Below, piece by piece: positions 34,751 to 43,573 of a stretch of 64,000 bases of DNA. The translations under genes were made by a program, and so were the position numbers. How positions within the stretch are numbered: the first letter of the stretch is position 1; the number at the start of each line of letters is the position of its first letter. The stretch is from NCBI GenBank assembly GCA_003955985.1, contig CP033784.1:2170001-2234000 (forward strand). Reading direction: 5' to 3'. Source of the DNA: Corynebacterium jeikeium (lineage in GTDB: Bacteria > Actinomycetota > Actinomycetes > Mycobacteriales > Mycobacteriaceae). The notes beneath the pieces were generated by a model, which did not search any database, was not told the DNA's origin, and saw nothing but the letters and a program-made list of their open reading frames with translations.

Positions 34751-35857
34751 CTACCCGGCTGACGGTGCCGACGGCGCTGCGGTTGTCGATCCAACGACAA
34801 ACTCAGTCTCCAACAAGACGCGAGGAGCGCGACCGCTGTCCTCGCGTGCGGCCTCAAGCTCCTCGGCCAGCGCGCGGCCGACGGCAATGCCCTTCTGCCT
34901 ATTCGGCTGAATTACAGTGGTCAGCTTGTGGAAGAGGGCGCGCTCGATTCCGTCAAAGCCTGTGATGGACAGGTCCTCCGGAACACGAATTCCGTTCTCC
35001 TTGGCATATTCCAAGACCGCAATTGCCTGAGTATCCGTGGTACAGACCACCGCCGTGAGATCCGGGTTGTCGGTCAGCAGCTGGCGAGCCGCATCGCGGT
35101 TATTCTCGCGGTCATTGAGGTGGCGCTCGATGATAGGCACATCCACCTGCTGAATACCAGCCTCGGCAAGCGCTTCCAGCGCACCTTCGACGCGGTTCTT
35201 CTGCACCTGGTGATGAGCTTCTGCCAGCCGCTTCTCCGTGACATATCCCGAGTTCGGGGTACGCGACAATCGCACTGACAAGATTCCCACCTTGCGATGT
35301 CCCAGTTCAGTCAGGTGTCGCACCGCGGGCTTGATGGCCTCACGGTCATCGATGCCCACAAACGGTAGAGCCACCGCATCTGCAGGCTGGTCGCACACGA
35401 CCGTCGGCAAGCCACGGGCGCGCACGGCAGCGAGGAACGGGTCGTTGTCCGCGACGGAGTAGACCACGAAACCGTCGACCACCGCTTGCCGAATCAGATT
35501 GAGATCTACGTCCCCGCCCTCCTCGGAGGAAGCTGGAATGACCAACATGGAGTCGCCCATTTCGCCGAGCTCCTCTGCGAGGCCGGCGAGAAAATCCACC
35601 GACGCAGGGTCTTCAAAAGCGAACGGGAGGTGCTCGGTGAACAGCACGCCGATGGCGCCAACCCGGCGCATGCGCAGACCGCGAGCCATTGGGTCCGGCC
35701 CGGGATAGCCAAGCCGCTCCGCAGTTTCCAAGATGTGCTCCCGCAACTTCTCCGAGAGCTGGTCAGGACGGTTGTAAGCATTAGACACAGTCGTGCGCGA
35801 GACCCCAAGTTCTGCAGCGATGGAAGCCAAGGTGCCACGACGACGCCGACTTTGCAC
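34751..35857 (-). CDS. LacI-family transcriptional regulator
   Basis: 368 residues. HTH at residues ~8-30 (GTLASIAAELGVSRTTVSNAY) with the hinge region through residue ~60, then a periplasmic-binding-protein-like sensor domain (VGAIGVLFTEHLPFAF, GFVVYSVADNDPF, DLSITGFDGIERA). No sugar utilisation genes are adjacent, so the target operon is elsewhere or the gene is autoregulated. The N-terminus is close to the HTH and supports the ATG at 35857. Divergent from the zinc uptake genes across 317 bp. Confidence 0.9.
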   Translation of the reverse strand: MQSRRRRGTLASIAAELGVSRTTVSNAYNRPDQLSEKLREHILETAERLGYPGPDPMARGLRMRRVGAIGVLFTEHLPFAFEDPASVDFLAGLAEELGEMGDSMLVIPASSEEGGDVDLNLIRQAVVDGFVVYSVADNDPFLAAVRARGLPTVVCDQPADAVALPFVGIDDREAIKPAVRHLTELGHRKVGILSVRLSRTPNSGYVTEKRLAEAHHQVQKNRVEGALEALAEAGIQQVDVPIIERHLNDRENNRDAARQLLTDNPDLTAVVCTTDTQAIAVLEYAKENGIRVPEDLSITGFDGIERALFHKLTTVIQPNRQKGIAVGRALAEELEAAREDSGRAPRVLLETEFVVGSTTAAPSAPSAG

Positions 35858-36174
35858 GGAATACCGACCCTTCTTGAAAAACCAACAGCGACTGCCCGCT
35901 CAGATATCTTCGTCCAGCTACCTCAGGTAGAAAACCTCGATTTTATGGAAAAGAACTACAACGAGCATCACACGCATCTAATCGCGGACAACTTTACCCA
36001 ACGAATGTGCGCGACTGTCATTTCGGCCACTCCGGCAGAGGCCCGCCTTGTGACTGGGTCTCCGCAGCCCCTACTATGTTATTTGAACTAAAAGACAACT
36101 GTTTTCAATAGCGGTTAATGCTCAGGAGCTGAATAAAAGGAATAATTCAGCCCGCAACAGGATTGGATACATAT
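35858..36174. other. divergent promoter region between lacI and the zinc uptake operon
   Basis: 317 bases without a supported gene. An AT-rich part near 36,075-36,110 contains TATGTT and an imperfect GAAAAC/GTTTTC-type element (36091-36107), where a Zur or other metalloregulator could bind. The symmetry is weak, so I do not call an operator. Confidence 0.35.
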
Positions 36175-37209
36175 ATGAAGGCACGCTTTTCCACGCGCAT
36201 CGCGGCGCTAGTCGCCAGCGCCGGCCTCGTCGCAGGTCTCGGCGCATGCTCCAGCAATGATGACAGCGCTACGTCCGCGGGCAAGTCCGAAGACACCATT
36301 AAGGTGGTCACCTCCACCAAGGTCTGGGCAGACGTCGCCGACGCAGTCACCGACGACGAGAAGGTCTCCATCGACCCGATTATCGCGTCCAACGACATCG
36401 ACCCTCACTCCTACGAACCGGCCGCAGCCGACATGGCAAAGGTAGGGGACGCCGATATTCTCGTCGCAGGTGGCGGGCATTACGACGCATGGCTGACCTC
36501 CTCTCTGCGTGACGCAAAGGACAAGGTCATTATCTCTGCGCTGCCGCAGGAAGAAGGCCATGACCACGAACATGACCATGATCACGAGGGCCACGACCAC
36601 GACCACGACCACGAAGGTCACGACCATGATCACGAGGGCCACGAGCACGACCATGAAGGCCACGAGCATGATGGCGAAGGTCACGACGACCACGAAGGCC
36701 ACGAGCACCACCACCATGACGGCGAAGCCAACGAACACGTCTGGTACGACACCGATGCGGTTGAAGAAACTGCAGAGCAGCTCGCCGAAGCTCTGACCAA
36801 GATGGGCGCCAAGGCCGACACCAAGGCTGTCGACAAGGAAATCAAGGACATCGAAGAGGCCAAGAGCAAGCTCGAGGCCGCTAAGGTTGCTCAGGTTCAC
36901 CCGCTGGCCGATGACATCCTGAAGGACACGAAGATCAAGGACATCACCCCGAAGGGCTACCGTCAGTCCACGCTGAATGAGTCCGAGCCGTCGGCAAGCG
37001 ATGTCAATGAAATGCTCAAGCTGATCGAGTCCGGCGAGCTGGACTACCTCATCGACTCGCCACAGACCCACGACCAGGTCTCGCAGCGACTCGTCGAGGC
37101 AGCCAAAGCAAAGGGCGTTAAAATCGTCGATGTTTTTGAGTCACCCAGCACTGACCAGTCGTTCTTTGACCTCTACAAGCAAACCCTTTCCGATATGGAG
37201 TCCGCATAA
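36175..37209 (+). CDS. zinc-binding lipoprotein of a ZnuA-type ABC transporter, His-rich loop
   Basis: 344 residues from the ATG at 36175. Signal peptide and lipobox LGAC, then a cluster A-I metal-binding protein: IDPHSYEP, DILVAGGGHYDAW, and NEHVWYDTDAVEE with the central His. Between them lies a ~55-residue stretch of His, Asp, Glu and Gly (His-Asp-His, Glu-Gly-His units), far longer than in most ZnuAs and likely a zinc-capturing loop. It would deliver metal to the ZnuC/ZnuB pair that follows 2 bases downstream. Manganese is a formal alternative, but the His loop favours zinc. Confidence 0.9.
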   Translation: MKARFSTRIAALVASAGLVAGLGACSSNDDSATSAGKSEDTIKVVTSTKVWADVADAVTDDEKVSIDPIIASNDIDPHSYEPAAADMAKVGDADILVAGGGHYDAWLTSSLRDAKDKVIISALPQEEGHDHEHDHDHEGHDHDHDHEGHDHDHEGHEHDHEGHEHDGEGHDDHEGHEHHHHDGEANEHVWYDTDAVEETAEQLAEALTKMGAKADTKAVDKEIKDIEEAKSKLEAAKVAQVHPLADDILKDTKIKDITPKGYRQSTLNESEPSASDVNEMLKLIESGELDYLIDSPQTHDQVSQRLVEAAKAKGVKIVDVFESPSTDQSFFDLYKQTLSDMESA

Positions 37210-37211
37210 CT

Positions 37212-37892
37212 TTGCCCTCACTGACTTTTACTGACGCAGCCGTCGAACCGCTGTGGTCCGGTCTGAATTTGGATATCGAGCCCGGCGAGTTCTTGGCCAT
37301 CCTGGGTCCGAACGGCGTCGGCAAATCCACGCTGCTGACCACCGCCCTTGGCATGCGACGGCTGACTCACGGTTCAGTAAAAGTCGACGGAAACCTGGGC
37401 TACATTCCGCAGCAGCGGATGTTCGAGCCCTCGCTGCCCATTCGGGTTCGCGACCTCGTCGAGCTGGCGGCCGGCAAGAACCGCTCCGCCACCGACCAGA
37501 TGCTGGACTTTGTCGGCGCAACGGGTATTGCGGACCGTCGTGTCGGCACGCTCTCTGGCGGTCAGCAACAGCTTGTGCGCCAGGCGCAGGCGCTCGTTTC
37601 GGCACCGGATTTTTTGCTTTGCGACGAGCCTCTGCTCTCCCTCGACCCTGCGGCACAACGGACCACGGTCGAGCGCCTGGACCGGCATCGCCGGGAAAAT
37701 GACACGGCAGTCGTCTTTGTCACCCACGACATCAACCCCATCCTGGGCGTCTGTGACCGGGTGCTCTACCTGACGCCGCATGGACATGCGGTCGGATCGG
37801 TCGAGGAAATTATCACCTCAGAGACGCTCTCGGAGCTCTACCAAACCAAAATTGTGGTTGCCCGTGTCGAGGGAAAGTTGGTTATCGCCTAA
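37212..37892 (+). CDS. ABC transporter ATPase for zinc
   Basis: 226 residues from a TTG start just after the lipoprotein stop. Walker A GPNGVGKST, signature LSGGQQQLVRQAQAL and Walker B LLCDEPLLSLD are all present, with the H-loop in VTHDI. Size and order match ZnuC-type subunits. Its TAA shares a base with the ATG of the permease gene (TAATG), so translation is coupled. Confidence 0.92.
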   Translation: MPSLTFTDAAVEPLWSGLNLDIEPGEFLAILGPNGVGKSTLLTTALGMRRLTHGSVKVDGNLGYIPQQRMFEPSLPIRVRDLVELAAGKNRSATDQMLDFVGATGIADRRVGTLSGGQQQLVRQAQALVSAPDFLLCDEPLLSLDPAAQRTTVERLDRHRRENDTAVVFVTHDINPILGVCDRVLYLTPHGHAVGSVEEIITSETLSELYQTKIVVARVEGKLVIA

Positions 37893-38764
37893 TGACCCTA
37901 CTGGCTCAGTATTTCTCCGACACCGCCGCTCTACTCCAGGTCGGCTTCGTCCACAATGCCCTCATTGCAGCGGCACTGCTTGGGCTGATTTCCGGCATCA
38001 TCTCGCCCCTGATTGTCATGCGGCAGATGAGCTTCACGGTCCACGGCACCAGTGAGCTGGCACTCATGGGCGCATCCGCGGCTCTATTACTGGGTGTCAG
38101 TGTCAGCAGCGGCGCCATTATCGGCTCGGTGCTCATCGCAATAGTCCTGGCAGCACTGTCGCTTCGAGGGCGCCAAGATGCGGTTGTGGGCGTGGTTTTG
38201 AGCTTCGGCATGGGCTTATCGGTGCTGTTTATCCACCTCTACCCTGGCCGGACAAGTACCGCGTTTTCACTTCTCACCGGCCAGATCATTGGTCTGACTG
38301 ACACTTCTCTATGGACGATGGCCATCGTCGCGGTCATCGTCGTCGGCGGCGTTGCCTGGAAATGGCGGCCGCTGCTATTCGCCTCCGCTGACCCCATCAT
38401 GGCCGCCGCCTGTGGTGTCAACGTCAAGGCGCTATCGATCTACTTCGCGATTCTCACCGGTCTCGTCGCCGCCCAGGGCGTGCAAATTGTCGGCTCCCTG
38501 CTCGTCATCGCCCTGATTATCACCCCGGGTGCCGCGGCCGCATTCGTCACTGCCTCGCCGGTGAAGGCCATCATCCTGTCGACCATCTTCGCCGAGGTCG
38601 CGGCTGTCGGCGGCATCGTCCTCTCGCTCGCACCGGGCATCCCGGTCAGCGTTCTAGTGACGACAATCGCGTTTGTCCTCTACCTGATTTGCTACGCCAT
38701 CGGAACGGTGCAGTCGCGTAAGGCAACGCGTGACGACGTTCAGGCTGCCAAGTGGAGCAAATAG
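37892..38764 (+). CDS. ABC transporter permease for zinc
   Basis: 290 residues, eight to nine hydrophobic segments of the ABC-3 permease family, with GTSELALMGASAALLLG and LLVIALIITPGAAA as typical parts. It completes the substrate-binding protein/ATPase/permease operon; a strong terminator follows 43 bases later. Confidence 0.9.
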   Translation: MTLLAQYFSDTAALLQVGFVHNALIAAALLGLISGIISPLIVMRQMSFTVHGTSELALMGASAALLLGVSVSSGAIIGSVLIAIVLAALSLRGRQDAVVGVVLSFGMGLSVLFIHLYPGRTSTAFSLLTGQIIGLTDTSLWTMAIVAVIVVGGVAWKWRPLLFASADPIMAAACGVNVKALSIYFAILTGLVAAQGVQIVGSLLVIALIITPGAAAAFVTASPVKAIILSTIFAEVAAVGGIVLSLAPGIPVSVLVTTIAFVLYLICYAIGTVQSRKATRDDVQAAKWSK

Positions 38765-38807
38765 ACACATACGCTTTTCGGAGTGGCTTTTAAAACAACA
38801 AAAACAT

Positions 38808-38886
38808 CGGGCAGCTCCTCGAGTGACGATTGCGGAGAAGGTGCGTCCACCTCCCCTCTCGCCACCGAGGGGCTGCCCGTATTTTT
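38808..38886 (+). terminator. long-stem terminator after the zinc uptake operon
   Basis: A 14-bp stem (38808-38821 with 38866-38879, one G-U) encloses a 44-nt loop with a smaller GGTG/CACC hairpin, followed by TATTTTT. An A-rich 5' flank could also let it act on the minus strand. Confidence 0.75.
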
Positions 38887-39320
38887 ACTGGATTCTCTAA
38901 AAGCAGACTCCAATACCCCCGCTCTTTTTAAGACTGCGAGGCTGCCGAAATGGGGTGACCCGGCAGACAGAAAAACTAACGCTGAGGATGTCGTGGTCTG
39001 ACATCTCAGTGACCCAAAAGCTAGCTGTACAAGCCACCGCTAGGTCCGTGAGCATCCCTAAATTACGGCCAATTACGCCCCCATTTCTAGGAGCATGATT
39101 TGCCCGCCCTCCCCTTCAGGAAACTACGGATAATTTTCTGTTGGAAGTGATAATAACGCCGTCATTTCTGCAGCGCACGCCGGAAATAGAATTATCTTTA
39201 AAGCGCTGAACTACTGGGGGTAGCCATAAGTACCGGCCGCCATTTAGAACGCAAAATACCCCACGTAAACGCCATTACTATGACGAATTGGTAATGGTGC
39301 CTACGGGGGTATCAAATGCG
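38887..39320. other. non-coding stretch with two further hairpins
   Basis: About 430 bases without a supported gene. Two potential RNA hairpins: CTGCCG...CGGCAG around 38,941-38,966 and a 10-bp stem with one bulge at 38982-38992 / 39000-39009. No T-tract follows the second. It may hold a small RNA or the remains of one. Confidence 0.35.
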
Positions 39321-40265
39321 CTACTGGCTACTCTTTGCCCGGCGCTGGCGGGCAAACTCACTCAGAGTCACGCCGGCAGCAACGGAAGCGTTGAGCGACT
39401 CAACCCAACCGGTCATCGGAATGGACATGATGGTGTCACAGGTATCGCGCACCAGGCGCGAAAGTCCCTTGCCCTCGGAGCCGACGACCATAACCACCGG
39501 GGTGGTGCCGTCGTAAGTGTCCAGAGTGTGATCGCCACCGGCATCCAGTCCAACGACCTGGTAACCAGCCTTCTGGAACTGCTTGAGCGAGCGCACCATG
39601 TTGGTCGCCCGCGCAACCGGCAGACGCGCAGCAGTACCAGCAGAGGTACGCCAGGCGACGCCCGTAATGGCAGCCGAGCGACGCTCCGGAATCACCACAC
39701 CGTGACCACCAAAGGCCGCCACCGAGCGAATGACCGCACCCAGGTTACGCGGATCAGTGATGTTATCCAGGCAGACGATAAGGCCCGGCTCACCGGTCTG
39801 GGCCACAGAATCAATCAGATCTTCGACAGATGCGTACTTGTACGGCGGAATCTGCAGGCCGATACCCTGGTGCATGGTGTTGCCGGTCATGGTGTCCAAC
39901 TCGTGGCGGGGTACCTCGCGAATCGGGATACCACGGGAGTTAGCAATACGCACTGACTCCTGCAGGCGCTCGTCATTGTCGGTACCCAGCGCCACAATCA
40001 GCGCGGCCGCTGGCACCTTTGCATGCAGGCACTCCACGACCGGGTTACGGCCAACTACCAGCTCGGTGCCATCCCCCTTGCGCTCATGACGCCCCGAGTC
40101 ACGGCGGCGCTTCTCTTTCGCCCGCTTATGAGCTGCGTGATAAACGCGGTCCTCTGCTTTCGGGGTCGGCCCCTTGCCACGCAAGCCACGCTTTTGGCCA
40201 CCGGAGCCGCCAACGTTCTTCTTGCTTGCCTTGCGCACTGCACCACGACGACCGTTGCCTGCCAT
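39321..40265 (-). CDS. rlmB: 23S rRNA (guanosine 2'-O)-methyltransferase, RlmB type
   Basis: 314 residues of the SpoU/TrmH knot family. A basic N-terminal tail (~60 residues rich in Arg, Lys and Gly) precedes the substrate-binding domain starting at [13 protein letters not shown]; the knot motifs are [31 protein letters not shown] and [18 protein letters not shown]. It modifies G2251-type positions of 23S rRNA. It follows cysS on the same strand, the standard order in actinobacteria. Confidence 0.92.
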   Translation of the reverse strand: MAGNGRRGAVRKASKKNVGGSGGQKRGLRGKGPTPKAEDRVYHAAHKRAKEKRRRDSGRHERKGDGTELVVGRNPVVECLHAKVPAAALIVALGTDNDERLQESVRIANSRGIPIREVPRHELDTMTGNTMHQGIGLQIPPYKYASVEDLIDSVAQTGEPGLIVCLDNITDPRNLGAVIRSVAAFGGHGVVIPERRSAAITGVAWRTSAGTAARLPVARATNMVRSLKQFQKAGYQVVGLDAGGDHTLDTYDGTTPVVMVVGSEGKGLSRLVRDTCDTIMSIPMTGWVESLNASVAAGVTLSEFARQRRAKSSQ

Positions 40266-40322
40266 AGCTACCTGCTTCCTGTTGTTAATAGTTTTCTTTA
40301 GCCTAAAGCCAGCTTTTCAGCC

Positions 40323-41726
40323 CTAGTCAGCGACAGACCATGCTGGACCATCCGCGGTATCAGTTACCTCGATACCCGCTTCCTTCAGGCGGTCGCGCAC
40401 AGCATCAGCCGTAGCCCAGTCCTTCTCTGCACGAGCCCGGGTGCGTTCCTCCAACTGGTGCTCAACCAGCACACCGAGCGCATGCATTGCTGCATCAGAA
40501 CCGGAATCGGAGGTTGCCCACTGCTCATTCAGCGGATCGAATCCAAGGACTGCGGCCATAGCGCGGACAGCACCGGCAATCTCCTTGGCCTTGGTCTCGT
40601 CGCCGTCGGCAAGCGCCTGATTGCCTCCACGAACAGCGTTGTGGATTTCTGCGAGCGCGCGCGGGACAGCGAGGTCGTCGTCGAGCGCTGCTTCGAACGC
40701 CGGCGTCCACTCACCGATTTCGATATCGCCGAGCTTATCGACGGCACGGTGCATAAACGCCTCGATACGACGGTAGCCCGCTGCCGCTTCCTGCAGAGCC
40801 TCCTCGGAGTACTCCAGCACGGAGCGGTAGTGCGCACTGCCGAGGTAGTAACGCAGCTCAACCGGACGAACCATGGTCAAAATGTGCGGCACAGACAAAA
40901 CGTTGCCGAGCGACTTCGACATCTTTTCACCGGACATGGTGACCCAGTGATTGTGCATCCAGTAGCGAGCAAAGCCGTCGCCGGCTGCGTGCGACTGCGC
41001 AATCTCGTTTTCATGATGCGGGAACTGCAGGTCGAGGCCGCCACAGTGGATGTCAAACTCCGAGCCCAAGTAGTAGGTGGCCATGGCGGAGCACTCCAGG
41101 TGCCAGCCCGGCCGGCCATTGCCCCACGGCGTCGGCCACGAGGGCTCGCCCGGCTTAGCCGCCTTCCACAGTGCGAAATCGTGCGCACCGCGCTTGCCCG
41201 GAGTATTGGTCTCGCCCTGCTCCATCTCGTCGACGCGGTTGCCGGACAGGCTGCCGTAGTCGCTGCCTTCAGCCTTGGACCAGGCATCCACGTCGAAATA
41301 GACGCTGCCGTCGACGGCGTAGGCGAAGCCGTTATCCATCAGACGCTGCATGTACTCCACCATCTGAGTGACATGTCCGGTGGCACGCGGCTCAACGCTC
41401 GGCGGAAGAACACCGAGCTGGTTGTAGGCCCAGGTAAATTCGCGCTCAAAGCGGGAGACCCACTCCCACCAAGGGCGGCCGTGCTCGGCGGCCTTATTCA
41501 AGATCTTGTCATCGATATCGGTGACGTTACGCACAAACGCGACGTCATACCCCTTGGCGATCAGCCAACGGCGCAAGATATCAAAGGCCACGCCAGAGCG
41601 AACATGGCCAATGTGCGGCTGAGCCTGCGGAGTCGCACCGCACAGGTAAATGGAGGCATGCCCCTCGCGGAGAGGCTCAAAATCCTTCAGTTGGCGGGTT
41701 GCGGTATCGAAGATTTGAAATGTCAC
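40323..41726 (-). CDS. cysS: cysteinyl-tRNA synthetase
   Basis: Charges tRNA-Cys. 467 residues if begun at the GTG at 41726, where homologues start ([11 protein letters not shown]). An ATG at 41738 is an alternative. Class I motifs: QPHIGHVRS (HIGH) and [12 protein letters not shown] (KMSKS); zinc-binding residues at [14 protein letters not shown] and the HHENE region. A terminator separates it from carD. In corynebacteria and mycobacteria ispD and ispF usually sit between carD and cysS, but they are absent here. Confidence 0.95.
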   Translation of the reverse strand: MTFQIFDTATRQLKDFEPLREGHASIYLCGATPQAQPHIGHVRSGVAFDILRRWLIAKGYDVAFVRNVTDIDDKILNKAAEHGRPWWEWVSRFEREFTWAYNQLGVLPPSVEPRATGHVTQMVEYMQRLMDNGFAYAVDGSVYFDVDAWSKAEGSDYGSLSGNRVDEMEQGETNTPGKRGAHDFALWKAAKPGEPSWPTPWGNGRPGWHLECSAMATYYLGSEFDIHCGGLDLQFPHHENEIAQSHAAGDGFARYWMHNHWVTMSGEKMSKSLGNVLSVPHILTMVRPVELRYYLGSAHYRSVLEYSEEALQEAAAGYRRIEAFMHRAVDKLGDIEIGEWTPAFEAALDDDLAVPRALAEIHNAVRGGNQALADGDETKAKEIAGAVRAMAAVLGFDPLNEQWATSDSGSDAAMHALGVLVEHQLEERTRARAEKDWATADAVRDRLKEAGIEVTDTADGPAWSVAD

Positions 41727-41756
41727 AGCCCCGAGCATAGCGGGGAAATAGATACG

Positions 41757-41811
41757 GGTGAAAAAGAGAAAACGGCTAGCGCACACGGGCAATGTGTGTG
41801 CGCTAGCCGTT
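41757..41811 (-). terminator. terminator after carD
   Basis: A 16-bp perfect stem (41811-41796 with 41786-41771, minus strand), 9-nt loop, then TTTCTCTTTTTC. It lies between the carD stop and the cysS start, so cysS needs its own promoter or readthrough. Confidence 0.85.
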
Positions 41812-41867
41812 ATCCGGAAAAGTGCAGAAAATCCCTACTGGGTGGAAAACCGATAAGGGGGCTCGAC

Positions 41868-42443
41868 TTATGCGTCTGCGTCCAGGTCCACCGGCTTATC
41901 GTCGGCTTCATCCTTCTTCTCACCAGCGGCACCTTCCTGTGCCAGCGCGCGGTGACGCTCGATAGTGGCATCGACGCGGGCAAAAACTTCCTCGACCTTG
42001 GCCTCATCAACGCCGTCGGCAAGCGCGAGCTCACCGACGAGAACCTGGCGAGCCTTGCTCAACATACGCTTTTCGCCGGCGGACAGACCGCGGTCCTGAT
42101 CGCGGCGCCACAGGTCACGAACCACCTCAGCGACCTTGTTAATGTCGCCCGAACCCAGGCGCTCCTGGTTGGCCTTGTAGCGACGAGACCAGTTGCCGGC
42201 CTCTTCCACGTCGGTCTCACGTAGCACGGAGAAGACCTTCAGCAGTCCCTCTTCACCAACAACATCGCGGACACCGACCAGCTCGGCATTCTTGGCGGGC
42301 ACCTGGATATTCAGATCACTCTGCAGAATCTGCAGTACAAGGTACTGAACGGTCTCACCGTTAAGCTCTCGTTCAATGATGTTTTCGATTTTCGCAGCTC
42401 CGTGGTGCGGATAAACTACGGTATCGCCAATGCTGAATTCCAT
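41868..42443 (-). CDS. carD: CarD-family RNA polymerase-binding regulator
   Basis: 191 residues from the ATG at 42443, the usual family start ([22 protein letters not shown]). The N-terminal Tudor-like RNAP-interaction domain (~1-60) and the helical DNA-binding domain with [18 protein letters not shown] and the conserved W are present. CarD stabilises open complexes at rRNA and other promoters. A 25-residue acidic C-terminal tail follows the normal end. The divergent lipoprotein gene starts 155 bases away. Confidence 0.93.
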   Translation of the reverse strand: MEFSIGDTVVYPHHGAAKIENIIERELNGETVQYLVLQILQSDLNIQVPAKNAELVGVRDVVGEEGLLKVFSVLRETDVEEAGNWSRRYKANQERLGSGDINKVAEVVRDLWRRDQDRGLSAGEKRMLSKARQVLVGELALADGVDEAKVEEVFARVDATIERHRALAQEGAAGEKKDEADDKPVDLDADA

Positions 42444-42597
42444 GTAATGCACACGCCCTTTCCAACGGCCTTCCACCCTATCATGTCCCCCCATGATTTT
42501 ACGGGTAGTATGAGAACATCTTAGGAAGACACTAAGGTGTTCTTTAAATACTGAAAATCCTATCGCCCATCCTCAAGCTACTGGAGGAAATCTAGTC

Positions 42598-43284
42598 ATG
42601 GCCTTCAAGTCCGTACTTCGCCGCAGCGCTCTCATCACCGTCTCCGCAGCATCTGCAGTTGCACTTGCTGCCTGTGGCGCCGGTCAGATTTCGCAGACCG
42701 CAAATCAGCACCCGGCTGTCGACGGTGCGATGAACGGCGGCGAAGATGCTGCCGGCAAGGGTGCTGAGAACACCAACTCGGCTCTTGGCTTCGTCAACAT
42801 CCGCGACGCTCACATCCTGGTTGACCCGGAGGCTGGTACCGCTGGTCTGAAGTTCTCCGCCAGCAACCAGCAGCGCGCTACCGAGTCGGTCTACACGCTG
42901 AAGTCCGTCACCGTTGAAGGTATCGGCGAGGTTGAGCTGAAGAAGGTCGCTGAGACTCCTTCCTTCGCTAAGGCTGCCAAGGGCGAGAACTCCTTGCCGC
43001 GCGAGTGCCAGATTGTTGCCGGCCCGAAGTCCGTCATCGATCCGCTGGCTAAGACCGCTAAGGACAACACCGGCTGCATCGCGTACTACACCAATGAGCT
43101 GGACCCGGCCACCCTGGTTGGCGACAAGAGCAGCGCTGCTGGCCAGAACCGCGAGGCCACCTTCGAGTTCACTGACCCGCAGGGCAACACCAACACCTAC
43201 GACCTGGACATCACCGTCTCCGCTGACATTCTGGAAGCTGGCGCACCGAACCGCGGTGCTGACGGCATGATTGAAACCAAGTAA
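42598..43284 (+). CDS. putative corynebacterial lipoprotein
   Basis: 228 residues with signal peptide and lipobox LAAC (Cys 26), preceded by GGAGG. The mature part has an Ala/Gly/Asn-rich linker followed by a beta-rich domain (NIRDAHILVDPEAGTAGLKFS) and two Cys (RECQIVAG, TGCIAYY) that may be disulfide-linked. Its site between carD and radA resembles lipoproteins seen there in related genomes, as I recall. Function unknown. Confidence 0.7.
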   Translation: MAFKSVLRRSALITVSAASAVALAACGAGQISQTANQHPAVDGAMNGGEDAAGKGAENTNSALGFVNIRDAHILVDPEAGTAGLKFSASNQQRATESVYTLKSVTVEGIGEVELKKVAETPSFAKAAKGENSLPRECQIVAGPKSVIDPLAKTAKDNTGCIAYYTNELDPATLVGDKSSAAGQNREATFEFTDPQGNTNTYDLDITVSADILEAGAPNRGADGMIETK

Positions 43285-43573
43285 GCGCAGTACAGCGCGT
43301 TCCCTGCGCTGTTCGTGCGCAGCGCACTATCAGCGCTGGTACAGCGCAGTCCTGTCCCGCAAATAACGCGAGGAGCTTCATCGAGCGGGCATGGGCGATT
43401 GGTCGCTTGATACGGGCCACGGCGGTACAGTCAGTCCTTGACACATGTCATTGACTCTGCCCTGGCCCGTTCTCGCGTATCTGGGGCAATTTTTTAGCGA
43501 CATTTCCCGCACATCCCGCACCAAACGTTGTCGGGTCTGTCGCCCCCTCGTTTGAAGCAAAGGTGGTTGCACC
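43285..43573. other. intergenic region with repeated GCGCTG/CAGCGC motifs
   Basis: 289 bases. The first ~70 hold at least five CAGCGC or GCGCTG words, allowing alternative small stems (for example CTGCGC...GCGCAG), which may terminate the lipoprotein transcript. The rest is presumably the radA promoter. Confidence 0.4.

Noticed and set aside
36091..36107. Zur operator upstream of the zinc uptake operon
   Set aside because: The dyad symmetry is too weak to support by eye; kept only as a remark on the intergenic region.
40458..42224. 588-codon plus-strand ORF opposite cysS and carD
   Set aside because: It spans two well-supported minus-strand genes and has no domain resemblance.
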